From NCBI RefSeq assembly GCF_020410765.1, contig NZ_CP084541.1, forward strand, positions 1,359,001-1,423,000: a stretch of DNA of 64,000 nucleotides. The letters run 5' to 3'. Below are positions 25,211 through 33,014 of this stretch, piece after piece. The stretch's first letter is position 1, and each line of letters opens with the position of its first letter. The position numbers and the translations under genes are program-made. The stretch is from Streptomyces marincola (lineage in GTDB: Bacteria > Actinomycetota > Actinomycetes > Streptomycetales > Streptomycetaceae). Below the pieces are notes generated by a model. The model was not told where the DNA came from, did not search any database, and saw nothing but the letters and a program-made list of their open reading frames with translations.

Positions 25211-25484
25211 CTCGTCCCCGCACACGCGGGGGTGTTCCATCGCCTCGACCTGCGCGGCCGGCCAGGGGTCCCTCGTCCCCGCACACGCGGGGGTGTTCCC
25301 ATGCGGCTGCTGGTGCAGGCGGGGGGCGCCCCCTCGTCCCCGCACATGCGGGGGTGTTCCCCGGCCGCCCTGCCCCGCGTCGTTCGCGGGGCCCTCGTCC
25401 CCGCACACGCGGGGGTGTTCCGATGCTGGTGTTCGCCGACGGGGTCGGCGGAGGACTCGTCCCCGCATCCGCGGGGGTTGGCTC
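25211..25484 (+). CRISPR. CRISPR array 3 (type I-E-like), 5 repeats, 4 spacers
   Basis: 29-nt repeats begin at 25211, 25272, 25333, 25394 and 25456. The first three spacers are 32 nt and the last is 33. The third repeat has one change (CACATGCGG). The fifth is degenerate after GCGGGGGTT and marks the distal end. Leader 3 is on the left and the intact DUF5685 gene follows on the right. No cas genes are adjacent. Confidence 0.96.
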
Positions 25485-25535
25485 GGGGGTGTCGGGCGGG
25501 GGTTCGGTGGCCTCGCCTCCCATACGCATGGGCAT

Positions 25536-25828
25536 GGTGTCATGATGGGCGCCGCATGTGACCAGCAGTTCAGTTCACGGGGGGCTTTCGCACTGTGTTC
25601 GGAATCATCAGACCTTGCCGCCACCGCCTGCCCGGCGGGCTCGCCGCCGACTGGATGGCGCACCTGTGCGGCCTGTGCCTGGCCCTGCGCGGCACGCACG
25701 GACAGGCGGCCAGGGTCGCGACCAACTACGACGGGCTGCTGATATCCGTCCTGCACGACGCCCAGGCGCCGAGCGAGAACGTGGCCCGCCGCACCGCGGG
25801 CCCCTGCCCGCTGCGCGGCATGCGCACC
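25536..25828. repeat. Direct repeat copy 2 (promoter and 5' end of the intact DUF5685 gene)
   Basis: The second copy of the 293-bp repeat, continuous with the complete gene. Copy 1 is at 24795-25087. Together they bracket a 448-bp leader-array insert. Confidence 0.85.
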
Positions 25829-26728
25829 GCGAGCGTCGCGCGCGGCGAGGGCGCCGCCCTGGCCGCGGCCGTGTCCCTCGTTCTGGCGTCGGCGAAGATC
25901 CGCGACCACGTCGCGGACGGCGACGGCATCCTGGCCAGGCGCGGGCTCGCGACCGCCGCGCGGCGCGTCGCCTCCGGCTGGGACGCCGCGGGCGGCCGGG
26001 GCGGTGCGCGGGTCGGGTTCGACACCGCCGTTCTCACCGATGCCGTGGAACGCCAGCCCGCCGTCGAGGCCGCGGCCGGCCCCGGCACGCCCGTGCTCCT
26101 CGTCACCGCGCCGACCGAGGCGGCGACGGCCGCCGCGTTCGGCCACACCGCGCGCCTGGCCGGACGGCCGGGGAACGCGGCGGCCCTGTCCGAGGCCGGG
26201 CGCCTGTTCGGCCGCGTCGCCCATCTCCTCGACGCCGTCGAGGATCTGGAAAGCGACGCGCGGACCGGCGCGTGGAACCCGATCACCGCCACCGGGACCC
26301 CGCTGCCCGAGGTCCGCCGCCTGTGCGACGACGCCGTGCTCGGCGTCCGGCTCGCCCTGGCGGAGGCCGAGTTCACCGACGACCGGCTGCTGCACCTGCT
26401 CCTCGACCACGAGCTGCGCCGGGCGGTCGACCGCGCCTTCGGCACCACCTGCGCCCACGCGCCGCCGGGCGGCCCGCCCCCGGCGCCGCCCCAGCCGCCC
26501 GGCCGCACGCGGGGGCTGCTGGCCGGCTGCGCCGTGTGGACGGGGCTGTTCTGCACCTGCCAGGTGTGCTGCGCCGACCCGTACCACGACCCGTGGACCG
26601 GTAAGGAGCGGCACGGCTGGTGCCACTGGTGCGAGTGCTGCGGCACGTGTGCCGACTGCTGCAATTGCTGCAACTGCGGCAACAGCGACGGCGACGGCGG
26701 CGACGGGTGCAGTTGCTGCGACTGCTGA
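25595..26728 (+). CDS. DUF5685 family protein with cysteine-rich tail
   Basis: 377 aa. Starts MFGIIRPCRHRLPGG with conserved Cys in LCGLCLALRGTHGQAARVATNYDGLLISVL, as in DUF5685. A long alpha-helical middle resembles a terpene-synthase- or haem-oxygenase-like helical fold, by eye only. The last 66 residues hold 19 Cys in CC, CxC and CxxC groups (CTCQVCCADPYHDPW, WCHWCECCGTCADCC, GCSCCDC), suggesting a metal cluster site. The GTG at 25595 is preceded by a G-rich stretch. A 5' fragment of the same gene lies upstream of array 3. The function is unknown. Confidence 0.85.
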   Translation: MFGIIRPCRHRLPGGLAADWMAHLCGLCLALRGTHGQAARVATNYDGLLISVLHDAQAPSENVARRTAGPCPLRGMRTASVARGEGAALAAAVSLVLASAKIRDHVADGDGILARRGLATAARRVASGWDAAGGRGGARVGFDTAVLTDAVERQPAVEAAAGPGTPVLLVTAPTEAATAAAFGHTARLAGRPGNAAALSEAGRLFGRVAHLLDAVEDLESDARTGAWNPITATGTPLPEVRRLCDDAVLGVRLALAEAEFTDDRLLHLLLDHELRRAVDRAFGTTCAHAPPGGPPPAPPQPPGRTRGLLAGCAVWTGLFCTCQVCCADPYHDPWTGKERHGWCHWCECCGTCADCCNCCNCGNSDGDGGDGCSCCDC

Positions 26729-26740
26729 GGCCCGCCCGGC

Positions 26741-27748
26741 TCAGGCGGCCGTCGCGGTGGCCGCCGCGCTGAACGCGCGGATCTCCCGTTCGCTTGCGTT
26801 CCCGCCGGTGCACATCACGGCGACCCGCTGCCCTGCGAAACGCTTCCGGTGCACCAGCAGCGCCGCGAGCGCGGCGGCGCCCGCGCCCTCCGCGAGGGTG
26901 TGGGCGTCGCGCATCAGCGTCCACTGCGCCTCGCCGATCGCGTCGTCGTCGACGAGCAGGAAGTCCGCGAGGTGGTCGCGCATAAGCCGCTGGGTGAGCG
27001 CGAACCCGCTGCCGGTGGCCAGGCCCTCGACGCGGGTGCGGCTGGGCCGGTTGAGCAGCGCGCCGCCGGAACGCCACGAGTCGTGGGCGGCGGGCGAGGC
27101 CGCGGACTGCACGGCGACGATCCGGCAGTCCGGCGCGAGCGCCGCGGCGGCCAGGCAGGCCGCGGCTGCCCCGCTGCCGCCGCCGACGGGAACGATGACG
27201 GCGTCGAGCGCCGGTTCGCGGTCGAACACCTCCAGGTAGGCGGTCGCGACCCCGGCGATCAGGTCGGGCTCGTCGGCGGCGCTGACCAGCCGCATGCCGC
27301 GTTCCGCCGCGACGCGCTCGGCGTGCACGGCCGCCTCGCCCAGGTCGGCCCCCGCCTCGATCAGCTCGGCCCCCAGCGCCCGCACGGCGTGCGCCTTCGC
27401 CGGGTTGGGGTGCTCGGGCATGACGATGGCGCAGGGCGCGCCGAAGCGGGCCGCGGCGTAGGCCAGGGACTGGGCGTGGTTGCCGGTGGAGTAGCCGACC
27501 ACGCCGCGGGCGCGTTCGGCGGCGTTCATCCCGGCCAGCAGGGTCAGGCCGCCGCGCACTTTGAACGCGCCGGTGGGCTGGACGTTCTCGTGCTTGAGCA
27601 GAACGGTGGCGCCGGTCGTCGCGTTCAGCGCCGGGTAGGACCACATGGGCGTGGGCGGCAGGTGGTCGGCCAGCAGGCGGCGCGCGCGCAGGGCGTCGGT
27701 GATGGTCGGCGGACGGAGCGGACCTGAGGTGCCAGACAAACCAGACAT
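26741..27748 (-). CDS. PLP-dependent threonine/serine dehydratase
   Basis: 335 aa, cytosolic. A fold type II PLP enzyme: the cofactor Lys lies in QPTGAFKVRG near residue 63, with phosphate- and substrate-binding STGNHAQSLA and VPVGGGSG. It deaminates hydroxy-amino acids to 2-oxo acids and ammonia. There is no C-terminal ACT domain, so it is a catabolic or broad-specificity type. The divergent LysR gene, 83 bp away, is its likely regulator. Confidence 0.88.
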   Translation of the reverse strand: MSGLSGTSGPLRPPTITDALRARRLLADHLPPTPMWSYPALNATTGATVLLKHENVQPTGAFKVRGGLTLLAGMNAAERARGVVGYSTGNHAQSLAYAAARFGAPCAIVMPEHPNPAKAHAVRALGAELIEAGADLGEAAVHAERVAAERGMRLVSAADEPDLIAGVATAYLEVFDREPALDAVIVPVGGGSGAAAACLAAAALAPDCRIVAVQSAASPAAHDSWRSGGALLNRPSRTRVEGLATGSGFALTQRLMRDHLADFLLVDDDAIGEAQWTLMRDAHTLAEGAGAAALAALLVHRKRFAGQRVAVMCTGGNASEREIRAFSAAATATAA

Positions 27749-27774
27749 GCAGGCACCGTGCCACGCGCGCCACC

Positions 27775-27821
27775 GATAGATCCAATGCCGGTTTTCTCTG
27801 TACCCATCGAAACCGTCTATC
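27775..27821. promoter_or_regulatory. Divergent control region with LysR-type inverted repeat
   Basis: GATAGA at 27775-27780 and TCTATC at 27816-27821 form an inverted repeat around the gap between the dehydratase and LysR genes. LysR proteins commonly bind such dyads between divergent genes. Confidence 0.4.
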
Positions 27822-27831
27822 CTTCGGGGGC

Positions 27832-28731
27832 ATGCTCGACTTCACACGGCTGCGGGTCCTGGTCGCGGTGGCCCGCGCGGGCTCGGTCACCGCGGCGGCC
27901 GAGGCGCTGCACTACGCGCAGCCCTCGGTGAGCCACCACCTCGCGAAGCTGGAGGCCGAGGTCGGCGTGGTACTGGTGCGGCGCGTGGGCCGCGGCATCG
28001 TGCTGACGGACGCCGGGCGGCTGCTGGTGGCGCGCGCCGAGGAGATCCTGGGGCAGGTGGAGTCGGCGCGCGCGGAGCTGGCCGCGCACGCGGGCCTGGC
28101 CACCGGGCGGGTGCGGCTCGCGGCGTTCCCCTCGGCGCTGGCGACGCTGGTGCCGACGGCGGCGGCGCGGCTGGCGGCGGACCACCCGGGCGTCGAGCTG
28201 GCGCTGACCGAGGCGGAGCCGCCCGAGGCGCTGACCGCGCTGCGCAACGGTGACGTGGACGCGGCGCTGATATTCGACCACGCCGACCCGGTGCCGGGCG
28301 ACCGGCGGAACACGACCACGACGCCGCTGCTCCAGGAGCCGATGTACGTGGTGACTCCGGCGGACGGCTCGTGGGACGGGCCACGCGCAGAACTGGCCAC
28401 CTACGCGCGGGAGAACTGGATCGCCGGGTGCGAACGCTGCCGCACGCACCTGGCCTCCATCTGCGAACGGGCCGGCTTCGCGCCGCGCGTCACCTTCGAG
28501 ACGGACGACTACGTGGCCGTGCAGTCGCTGGTCGCCGCCGGGCTCGGGGTCGGCGTGCTGCCCGGCCTCGCGCTGCGCGCCCACCGCCATCCGCGGGTGC
28601 GCGCCGACCGCCTGCCCGACGACCGCAGGCGGGTGTCGCTCGCGGTGTACGGCAGGCCGCCCGCCGCTCAGCCGGTGCAGGCGTTCACGGCGGCGCTGAC
28701 CGCGGCGGCGGCCGGTCCGGCCGGCTACTGA
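27832..28731 (+). CDS. LysR-family transcriptional regulator
   Basis: 299 aa. N-terminal winged HTH (LDFTRLRVLVAVARAGSVTAAAEALHYAQPSVSHHLAKLE, residues 2-40, given here in part by its key AAEALH and SVSHHLAKLE) and a two-lobed ligand-binding domain (about 90-295). The ATG at 27832 follows CGGGGG. It is divergent from the dehydratase gene and probably controls it in response to an amino acid or product. Confidence 0.92.
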   Translation: MLDFTRLRVLVAVARAGSVTAAAEALHYAQPSVSHHLAKLEAEVGVVLVRRVGRGIVLTDAGRLLVARAEEILGQVESARAELAAHAGLATGRVRLAAFPSALATLVPTAAARLAADHPGVELALTEAEPPEALTALRNGDVDAALIFDHADPVPGDRRNTTTTPLLQEPMYVVTPADGSWDGPRAELATYARENWIAGCERCRTHLASICERAGFAPRVTFETDDYVAVQSLVAAGLGVGVLPGLALRAHRHPRVRADRLPDDRRRVSLAVYGRPPAAQPVQAFTAALTAAAAGPAGY

Positions 28732-28760
28732 ACGGTCGCCCCCGCGGCGCTCGGCAGCGC

Positions 28761-28790
28761 GCCGCGCCTGCCCCCCGGGGCAGGCGCGGC
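28761..28790. terminator. Bidirectional terminator between the LysR and HtaA genes
   Basis: Perfect 14-bp stem (28761-28774 with 28777-28790) and a two-base loop, between convergent genes. Confidence 0.75.
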
Positions 28791-28812
28791 GGTGTTCTGC
28801 CGGGCCCGGGCG

Positions 28813-30447
28813 TCAGCCCTGGGTGCGGCGGAGGCGGGCGGTCAGGAGCGCCGCTCCGCCGGCCGCGGTGAGGGCCGCGGCGCCGCCGACCAGCAGCGGG
28901 GTGTCCACGCCGCTGCCCGTGGAGGCCAGGGCGCCGCCGGTGGCGCCGGTCGGGGTCAGGGCCCCGCCGCCCGCGCCGCCGTTGCCGTTCCCGTCACCGT
29001 TGCCGTTGCCGTCGCCGTTGCCGTTGCCGTCGCCGCCCGAGATGTCGGCGTCCTCGGTGAGGGCGAGCGCCGCGCTGACCGGGTCGAGGGCGTCACCCTC
29101 GTGGTAGAACCCGGCGAACGCCTCGGCGCCCTCGGCCGTGAGGGTGGCCGGGACGGCGTCGAGGGTGATGACGTCGCCGGCCGGGTCCAGGGCGTCGGCG
29201 GGCAGGTCGAGGTCCGCGACGGCGATGTCGTCGTAGGTGCTGACCTCGCCGGTCTGCCGGTCCTTGGAGCTGACGTCGGCGACCAGTTCCGCGCCGTCGG
29301 CGTCGACCTCGATGCCGAGTTCGGAGAACGACAGGTCGAGCGTGCCGTCGTGGCCCGTGAAGCGCACGGCGCCGTCGAAGCCGGCGTCCAGGGCGCCGGC
29401 GTCGCCCTCGTGGCTGCCCTGGGCGTTCGGGAAGCGGTAGCCGTTCGCGATCTCGGTGGCCCCGCCGGTGAGTTCGGCCGCGCCGCCCGCGATGGGCCCG
29501 GTCACGTAGGAGCGGAACGACTCCTTCACGCCCCAGTCGAGGCGTCCGTCGTGGATGGTGCCGGGCGCGTCGTCCTCGTCGTCGCCGTCCTGGTCGTTCC
29601 CGCCCTGGTCGTTCCCGCCCTGGTCGCCCGGGTTCTCGGGGCCGTCCGGGTTCTCGGGACCGCCCGGGTCTTCCGGACCGCCCGGGTTCTCCGGCTCCTC
29701 GGGGCCGCCCGGGTTCTCGGGACCGCCGGGGTTCTCGGGACCGCCGGGGTTCTCGGGGTTCTCCGGGTTCTCGGGGCCGCCCGGCTCCTCGGGCGCCCCG
29801 GGGGTGACGGTCAGGGTGGCCGGGTCGAGGCCGGTGCCCTCCGGGTACATCGGGCTGCCGTGGTACTCGAACGCCTCGGCGCCGCCCGCGGTCAGGGTCG
29901 CGGGGACGTCGGCGAAGACCATCGTCCCGCCCTCGCCGCGGTCCGGCGTCACGCCCGACAGGTCGAGCGTGGCGAACTCCACGTCCTCCGTGGTGGCGCC
30001 CGCCACCGTGACGTCGGCGACGATCGCGCCGCTCGTGCCCTCGGTGACGACGCGGAAGTCCGAGAGCTTCAGGTCGAGTTCGCCGTGGTGGCCCTCGAAG
30101 TGGACGCTGCCGCCGAAGGCCGTGTCCAGCCCGTGGGTCGCCAGGTCGTAGGTGCCGGCGCCGCCGGTGAAGCGGTAGCCGTTCTCGGTGGTCTCCGCGC
30201 CGTCGCCGGTCGTGGCGCTCCCGCCGGCGATGGGCCCGGTGATGTAGCGGCGGAAGGAGTCCTTCACGCCCCAGTCGAGCGTGCCGTCGACGATCGGGAT
30301 CGACGGGGCCGGCGCGCCGTCCTCGGCCTGCGCGGGGGCGGCGAACGCGGTGACGCTCAGCACGGTCGCGGTGGCCGCGGCCAGCAGGATGCCGCCGCGC
30401 CGCGCGGCGCGGGGCGGCCGGGTGTCGCGGGGTCTGGTACGGGTCAT
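28813..30447 (-). CDS. HtaA-domain haem-binding surface protein with LAxTG sortase signal
   Basis: 544 aa. Signal peptide (about residues 18-41, AFAAPAQA), then two HtaA domains (about 48-210 starting LDWGVKDSFRRYITGPIAGG, and 300-460 starting LDWGVKESFRSYVTGPIAGG). They are joined by a PGGPENPGG-type linker rich in Pro, Gly and Glu. A DGNGNG tract follows, then LASTG, a hydrophobic stretch and a basic tail: a class E sortase anchor. HtaA domains bind haem at the cell wall. ATGA overlap with the upstream htaA-like gene. Iron-box control is expected. Confidence 0.9.
   Translation of the reverse strand: MTRTRPRDTRPPRAARRGGILLAAATATVLSVTAFAAPAQAEDGAPAPSIPIVDGTLDWGVKDSFRRYITGPIAGGSATTGDGAETTENGYRFTGGAGTYDLATHGLDTAFGGSVHFEGHHGELDLKLSDFRVVTEGTSGAIVADVTVAGATTEDVEFATLDLSGVTPDRGEGGTMVFADVPATLTAGGAEAFEYHGSPMYPEGTGLDPATLTVTPGAPEEPGGPENPENPENPGGPENPGGPENPGGPEEPENPGGPEDPGGPENPDGPENPGDQGGNDQGGNDQDGDDEDDAPGTIHDGRLDWGVKESFRSYVTGPIAGGAAELTGGATEIANGYRFPNAQGSHEGDAGALDAGFDGAVRFTGHDGTLDLSFSELGIEVDADGAELVADVSSKDRQTGEVSTYDDIAVADLDLPADALDPAGDVITLDAVPATLTAEGAEAFAGFYHEGDALDPVSAALALTEDADISGGDGNGNGDGNGNGDGNGNGGAGGGALTPTGATGGALASTGSGVDTPLLVGGAAALTAAGGAALLTARLRRTQG
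29577..29795. repeat. Coding repeat for the Pro-Gly-Glu linker
   Basis: Imperfect 12-18-nt units with GGGTTCTCGGGACCGCC-like sequence on the plus strand, encoding PGGPEN/PEEPEN repeats on the minus strand. Such tracts vary in length between strains. Confidence 0.6.
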
Positions 30448-31898
30448 GTCTGGTCGGTCTCCTCGGAGTTGGCGGTGGCGTTCCCGCTGCGGCGGCTGCG
30501 GCGCAGCAGGAGGAAGGCGCCCGTGGCCAGGGCGAGCAGCACGCCTGCCCCGGCCGCGGTGAACGCGGCGGTCGGCGTTCCGCCGTCGTCGGCCGGACCG
30601 GCCGCGTCGGGCGCGGGTGTGGGGTCGGGGGACGCGCCCGCGGACTGCGGGCTGTCGTCGGCGGCGGGCTCGCTGCCGAGGTCGGGCAGCGGCGGCGGTT
30701 CCGCGCCCTCCTCCACGGCGAGGGCGAGGGTGATCGGGTCCATGGCGGCGCCCGCCGGGTACAGCCCGCCGAACGCCTCGGCGCCCTCCGCGGTGAGTTC
30801 CGCGGGTGCCTCGCTCAGCAGGATCAGGCCGTCCCTGGGCGTGAGGTCGGGGGCCTCGAAGGTGACGAGCGGACGGTCCTCGGCCGGCTCGGCACCGCCG
30901 GAGACATCGGCGGTGAGCGTGCCGGTGCCGTCCGCGACGGTGACGGCCAAGCCGCCGATGGTCAGGTCGAGGCCGTTGCCGGTGAAGCTGACGGTTCCGG
31001 CGAACTCGGCCTCGGCCGTACCGCGTTCGGGGTCCGCGGTGCCCGAGGCCACGGGGAAGCGGAACAGGGCGCCGCCGTCCTGCGCCCCGTCGGAGAGCTG
31101 CCAGGAGCCCTCGGCGATGGCGCCGGTGACGTACTCGCGGAACGTGCGGCGCACGCCCCAGTCCACGGCCCCGTCGGCCACCGCGCCCGGTTCCGCCTCC
31201 GCCTCGGAGGGCTCGGGCTCCGCCTCCGCCTCGGAGGGCTCGGGCTCCGGCTCGGTTTCCGGCTCCGGCGCCTGCGCGTCGGCGGTCAGCGTCACGGGGT
31301 CGAGCGGGTCGCCCGCCCGGTAGTACCCCGCGAAGGCGGTGGCGCCCTCGGCCGTCAGGGTCGCGGGGATGGTGCTGACGGAGATGCCGGTGCCGCCGCG
31401 CAGGTCGACGCCGGTCAGGTCGAGCGCGGCCAGCGGCACCTGGGCGGCGTCGGTGACGCGCCCGGTGCCGCGCTCCTTGCCGCGCATGTCCGCGTACAAG
31501 GTGCCGGACTGGCCCGAGACGCGCACGGTCGGGTTGCTGATGGACAGGTCGAGTTCGTGGCCGCCGTCGTCCTCGGGGTGACCGGTGAAGTGCACGCCGC
31601 CGCCGTAACGCGCCTCGAACGCGCCGGTGTCCGGGTCGTAGGCGCCCTGGGCCGAGTGGAACCTGAACTGGTTCTCGCCGACCGTGGCTGCTCCGCCGGT
31701 CAGCCCGTACGAGCCGTTGGCGATGGGTCCGGTCACGTACGTCTGGAAGGACGCCTTGATGCCCCAGTCCAACCGGCCGCCGGCGACGGTCAGTTCGGCG
31801 GCCTGCGCCGCCGGCGCGGGCAGCAGGGCCAGCGGCAGGGCGAGGGAGAGCACCGCGAGCAGGGCGCGCACGGCGCGCCACGGGGTTGTGGGCAGCAA
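30444..31898 (-). CDS. HtaA-domain haem-binding membrane protein
   Basis: 484 aa. Signal peptide ending LLPAPAAQA. Two HtaA domains (about residues 40-205 and 240-400), each starting DWG-(I/V) then YVTG(P/A)IA-(N/E)-GS, are separated by an acidic EPEPSEAEAEP repeat. One C-terminal membrane segment (GVLLALATGAFLLL) and basic tail anchor it. The TTG start at 31898 is chosen because GGAGG lies about 8 nt upstream; the frame could extend to a TTG at 31931. It would take haem at the membrane and hand it to HmuT. First gene of the minus-strand operon. Confidence 0.85.
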   Translation of the reverse strand: MLPTTPWRAVRALLAVLSLALPLALLPAPAAQAAELTVAGGRLDWGIKASFQTYVTGPIANGSYGLTGGAATVGENQFRFHSAQGAYDPDTGAFEARYGGGVHFTGHPEDDGGHELDLSISNPTVRVSGQSGTLYADMRGKERGTGRVTDAAQVPLAALDLTGVDLRGGTGISVSTIPATLTAEGATAFAGYYRAGDPLDPVTLTADAQAPEPETEPEPEPSEAEAEPEPSEAEAEPGAVADGAVDWGVRRTFREYVTGAIAEGSWQLSDGAQDGGALFRFPVASGTADPERGTAEAEFAGTVSFTGNGLDLTIGGLAVTVADGTGTLTADVSGGAEPAEDRPLVTFEAPDLTPRDGLILLSEAPAELTAEGAEAFGGLYPAGAAMDPITLALAVEEGAEPPPLPDLGSEPAADDSPQSAGASPDPTPAPDAAGPADDGGTPTAAFTAAGAGVLLALATGAFLLLRRSRRSGNATANSEETDQT

Positions 31899-31932
31899 CG
31901 AAGGTTCCTCCCGGCCGACCGGAACGAGCAAG

Positions 31933-31953
31933 TGAGGTTAGGCTAACCTAAGT
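31933..31953. promoter_or_regulatory. Iron box between the htaA and hmuT operons
   Basis: Perfect TTAGGCTAACCTAA-type dyad at 31938-31951 with extended flanks, in the 96-bp divergent gap. It matches the DmdR/IdeR iron box and is similar to the one before haem oxygenase. One repressor could silence both operons when iron is ample. Confidence 0.85.
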
Positions 31954-31994
31954 CCCGTTCGGCCAGTCCGTAACCCCGAAAGGCGGACGAATCA

Positions 31995-33014
31995 GTGGAT
32001 CACGGGCCCAGACGCACTCGTTCCCGCGCGGCACTCGTCCTGCTGCCGCTCCTCGCCCTGCTGTTCGCCACCGGTTGCGGCGGCTCCGCCGGCGCGGGCC
32101 CCTCAGGTCCCGAGGCCGCTCCCGCCGCCGACCGGGTCGAACCGCTGCCGGGGCCCGCGCCCGAGCCGGTCCTGCCCGCGACCGTCACCTCGGCGGACGG
32201 CGCGGAGGTGACGGTGACGTCGGCGGACCGCGTCGTCCCGCTGTCGGGCTCGCTGGCCGAGACCGTGTGGAGCCTGGGCCTGGGCGACCGGGTGGTGGCC
32301 CGCGACGTCTCCACGACGTTCGAACAGGCCGAGGACCTGCCGGTGGTGACGCGCGGCCACGACGTCTCGGCCGAGGGCGTGCTGTCCCAGCACCCCGACC
32401 TCGTGCTCGCCGAGTCGACCACGGGCCCCGACGAGGCGATCGACCACATCAGGGCGGCCGGGGTGCCGCTGCTTGTCCTCGACCCCGCCCTCGGGCTCGA
32501 CGACATCGGCCCGCGCGTCGAGGCGGTCGCGGCGGCGCTCGGCGTGCCGGAGGCGGGCGCGGAGCTGACCGAACGCACCATGGACCGGATCGACGCGGCC
32601 CGCGGCGAGGTGCCAGCGGGCGGCGAGCGGCCCCGGGTCGCGTTCCTCTACCTGCGCGGTTCCGCCTCCGTGTACCTGCTCGGCGGCGCCGAGTCGGGCG
32701 CGGGCTCGCTGATCGAGGCGGCCGGAGGCGTCGACGCGGGCGCCGAGTCGGGTCTCGAACGGGACTTCACGCCGATCACCAGCGAAGCGCTCGCCGCCGC
32801 CGCGCCCGACGTGATCCTCGTGATGAGCAAGGGGCTCGAATCGGTGGGCGGCGTCGACGGCCTGCTGGAGATCCCCGGCATCGCGCAGACGCCGGCCGGC
32901 ATGGACCGGCGCGTCGCCAGCATCGACGACGGGGTGCTGCTCAACTACGGGCCGCGCACCGACCAGGTCATCGCGTCCCTCGCGGAGCAGATCCACGCCG
33001 GCGGCGCCGCGTGA
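31995..33014 (+). CDS. hmuT: Haem ABC transporter substrate-binding lipoprotein
   Basis: 339 aa. Signal peptide with lipobox LFATGC, then a Pro-rich spacer and a class III periplasmic-binding fold (about residues 65-335: RVVPLSGSLAETVWSLGLGDRVVARD, SQHPDLVLAEST). It receives haem from the HtaA proteins and delivers it to HmuU. GTG at 31995 with AAAGG upstream. It overlaps hmuU by 4 nt. Iron-box control is likely from 31938-31951. Confidence 0.92.
   Translation: MDHGPRRTRSRAALVLLPLLALLFATGCGGSAGAGPSGPEAAPAADRVEPLPGPAPEPVLPATVTSADGAEVTVTSADRVVPLSGSLAETVWSLGLGDRVVARDVSTTFEQAEDLPVVTRGHDVSAEGVLSQHPDLVLAESTTGPDEAIDHIRAAGVPLLVLDPALGLDDIGPRVEAVAAALGVPEAGAELTERTMDRIDAARGEVPAGGERPRVAFLYLRGSASVYLLGGAESGAGSLIEAAGGVDAGAESGLERDFTPITSEALAAAAPDVILVMSKGLESVGGVDGLLEIPGIAQTPAGMDRRVASIDDGVLLNYGPRTDQVIASLAEQIHAGGAA

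Noticed and set aside
24795..25828. Insertion sequence flanked by a target duplication
   Set aside because: The repeats are far too long for a transposase duplication, the insert has no transposase and no terminal inverted repeats. Recombination fits better.
29555..30151. Plus-strand Ser/Pro/Gly-rich frame with GFSGPPG repeats
   Set aside because: It is the antisense of the repetitive linker in the HtaA protein, so the collagen-like pattern is an artefact.
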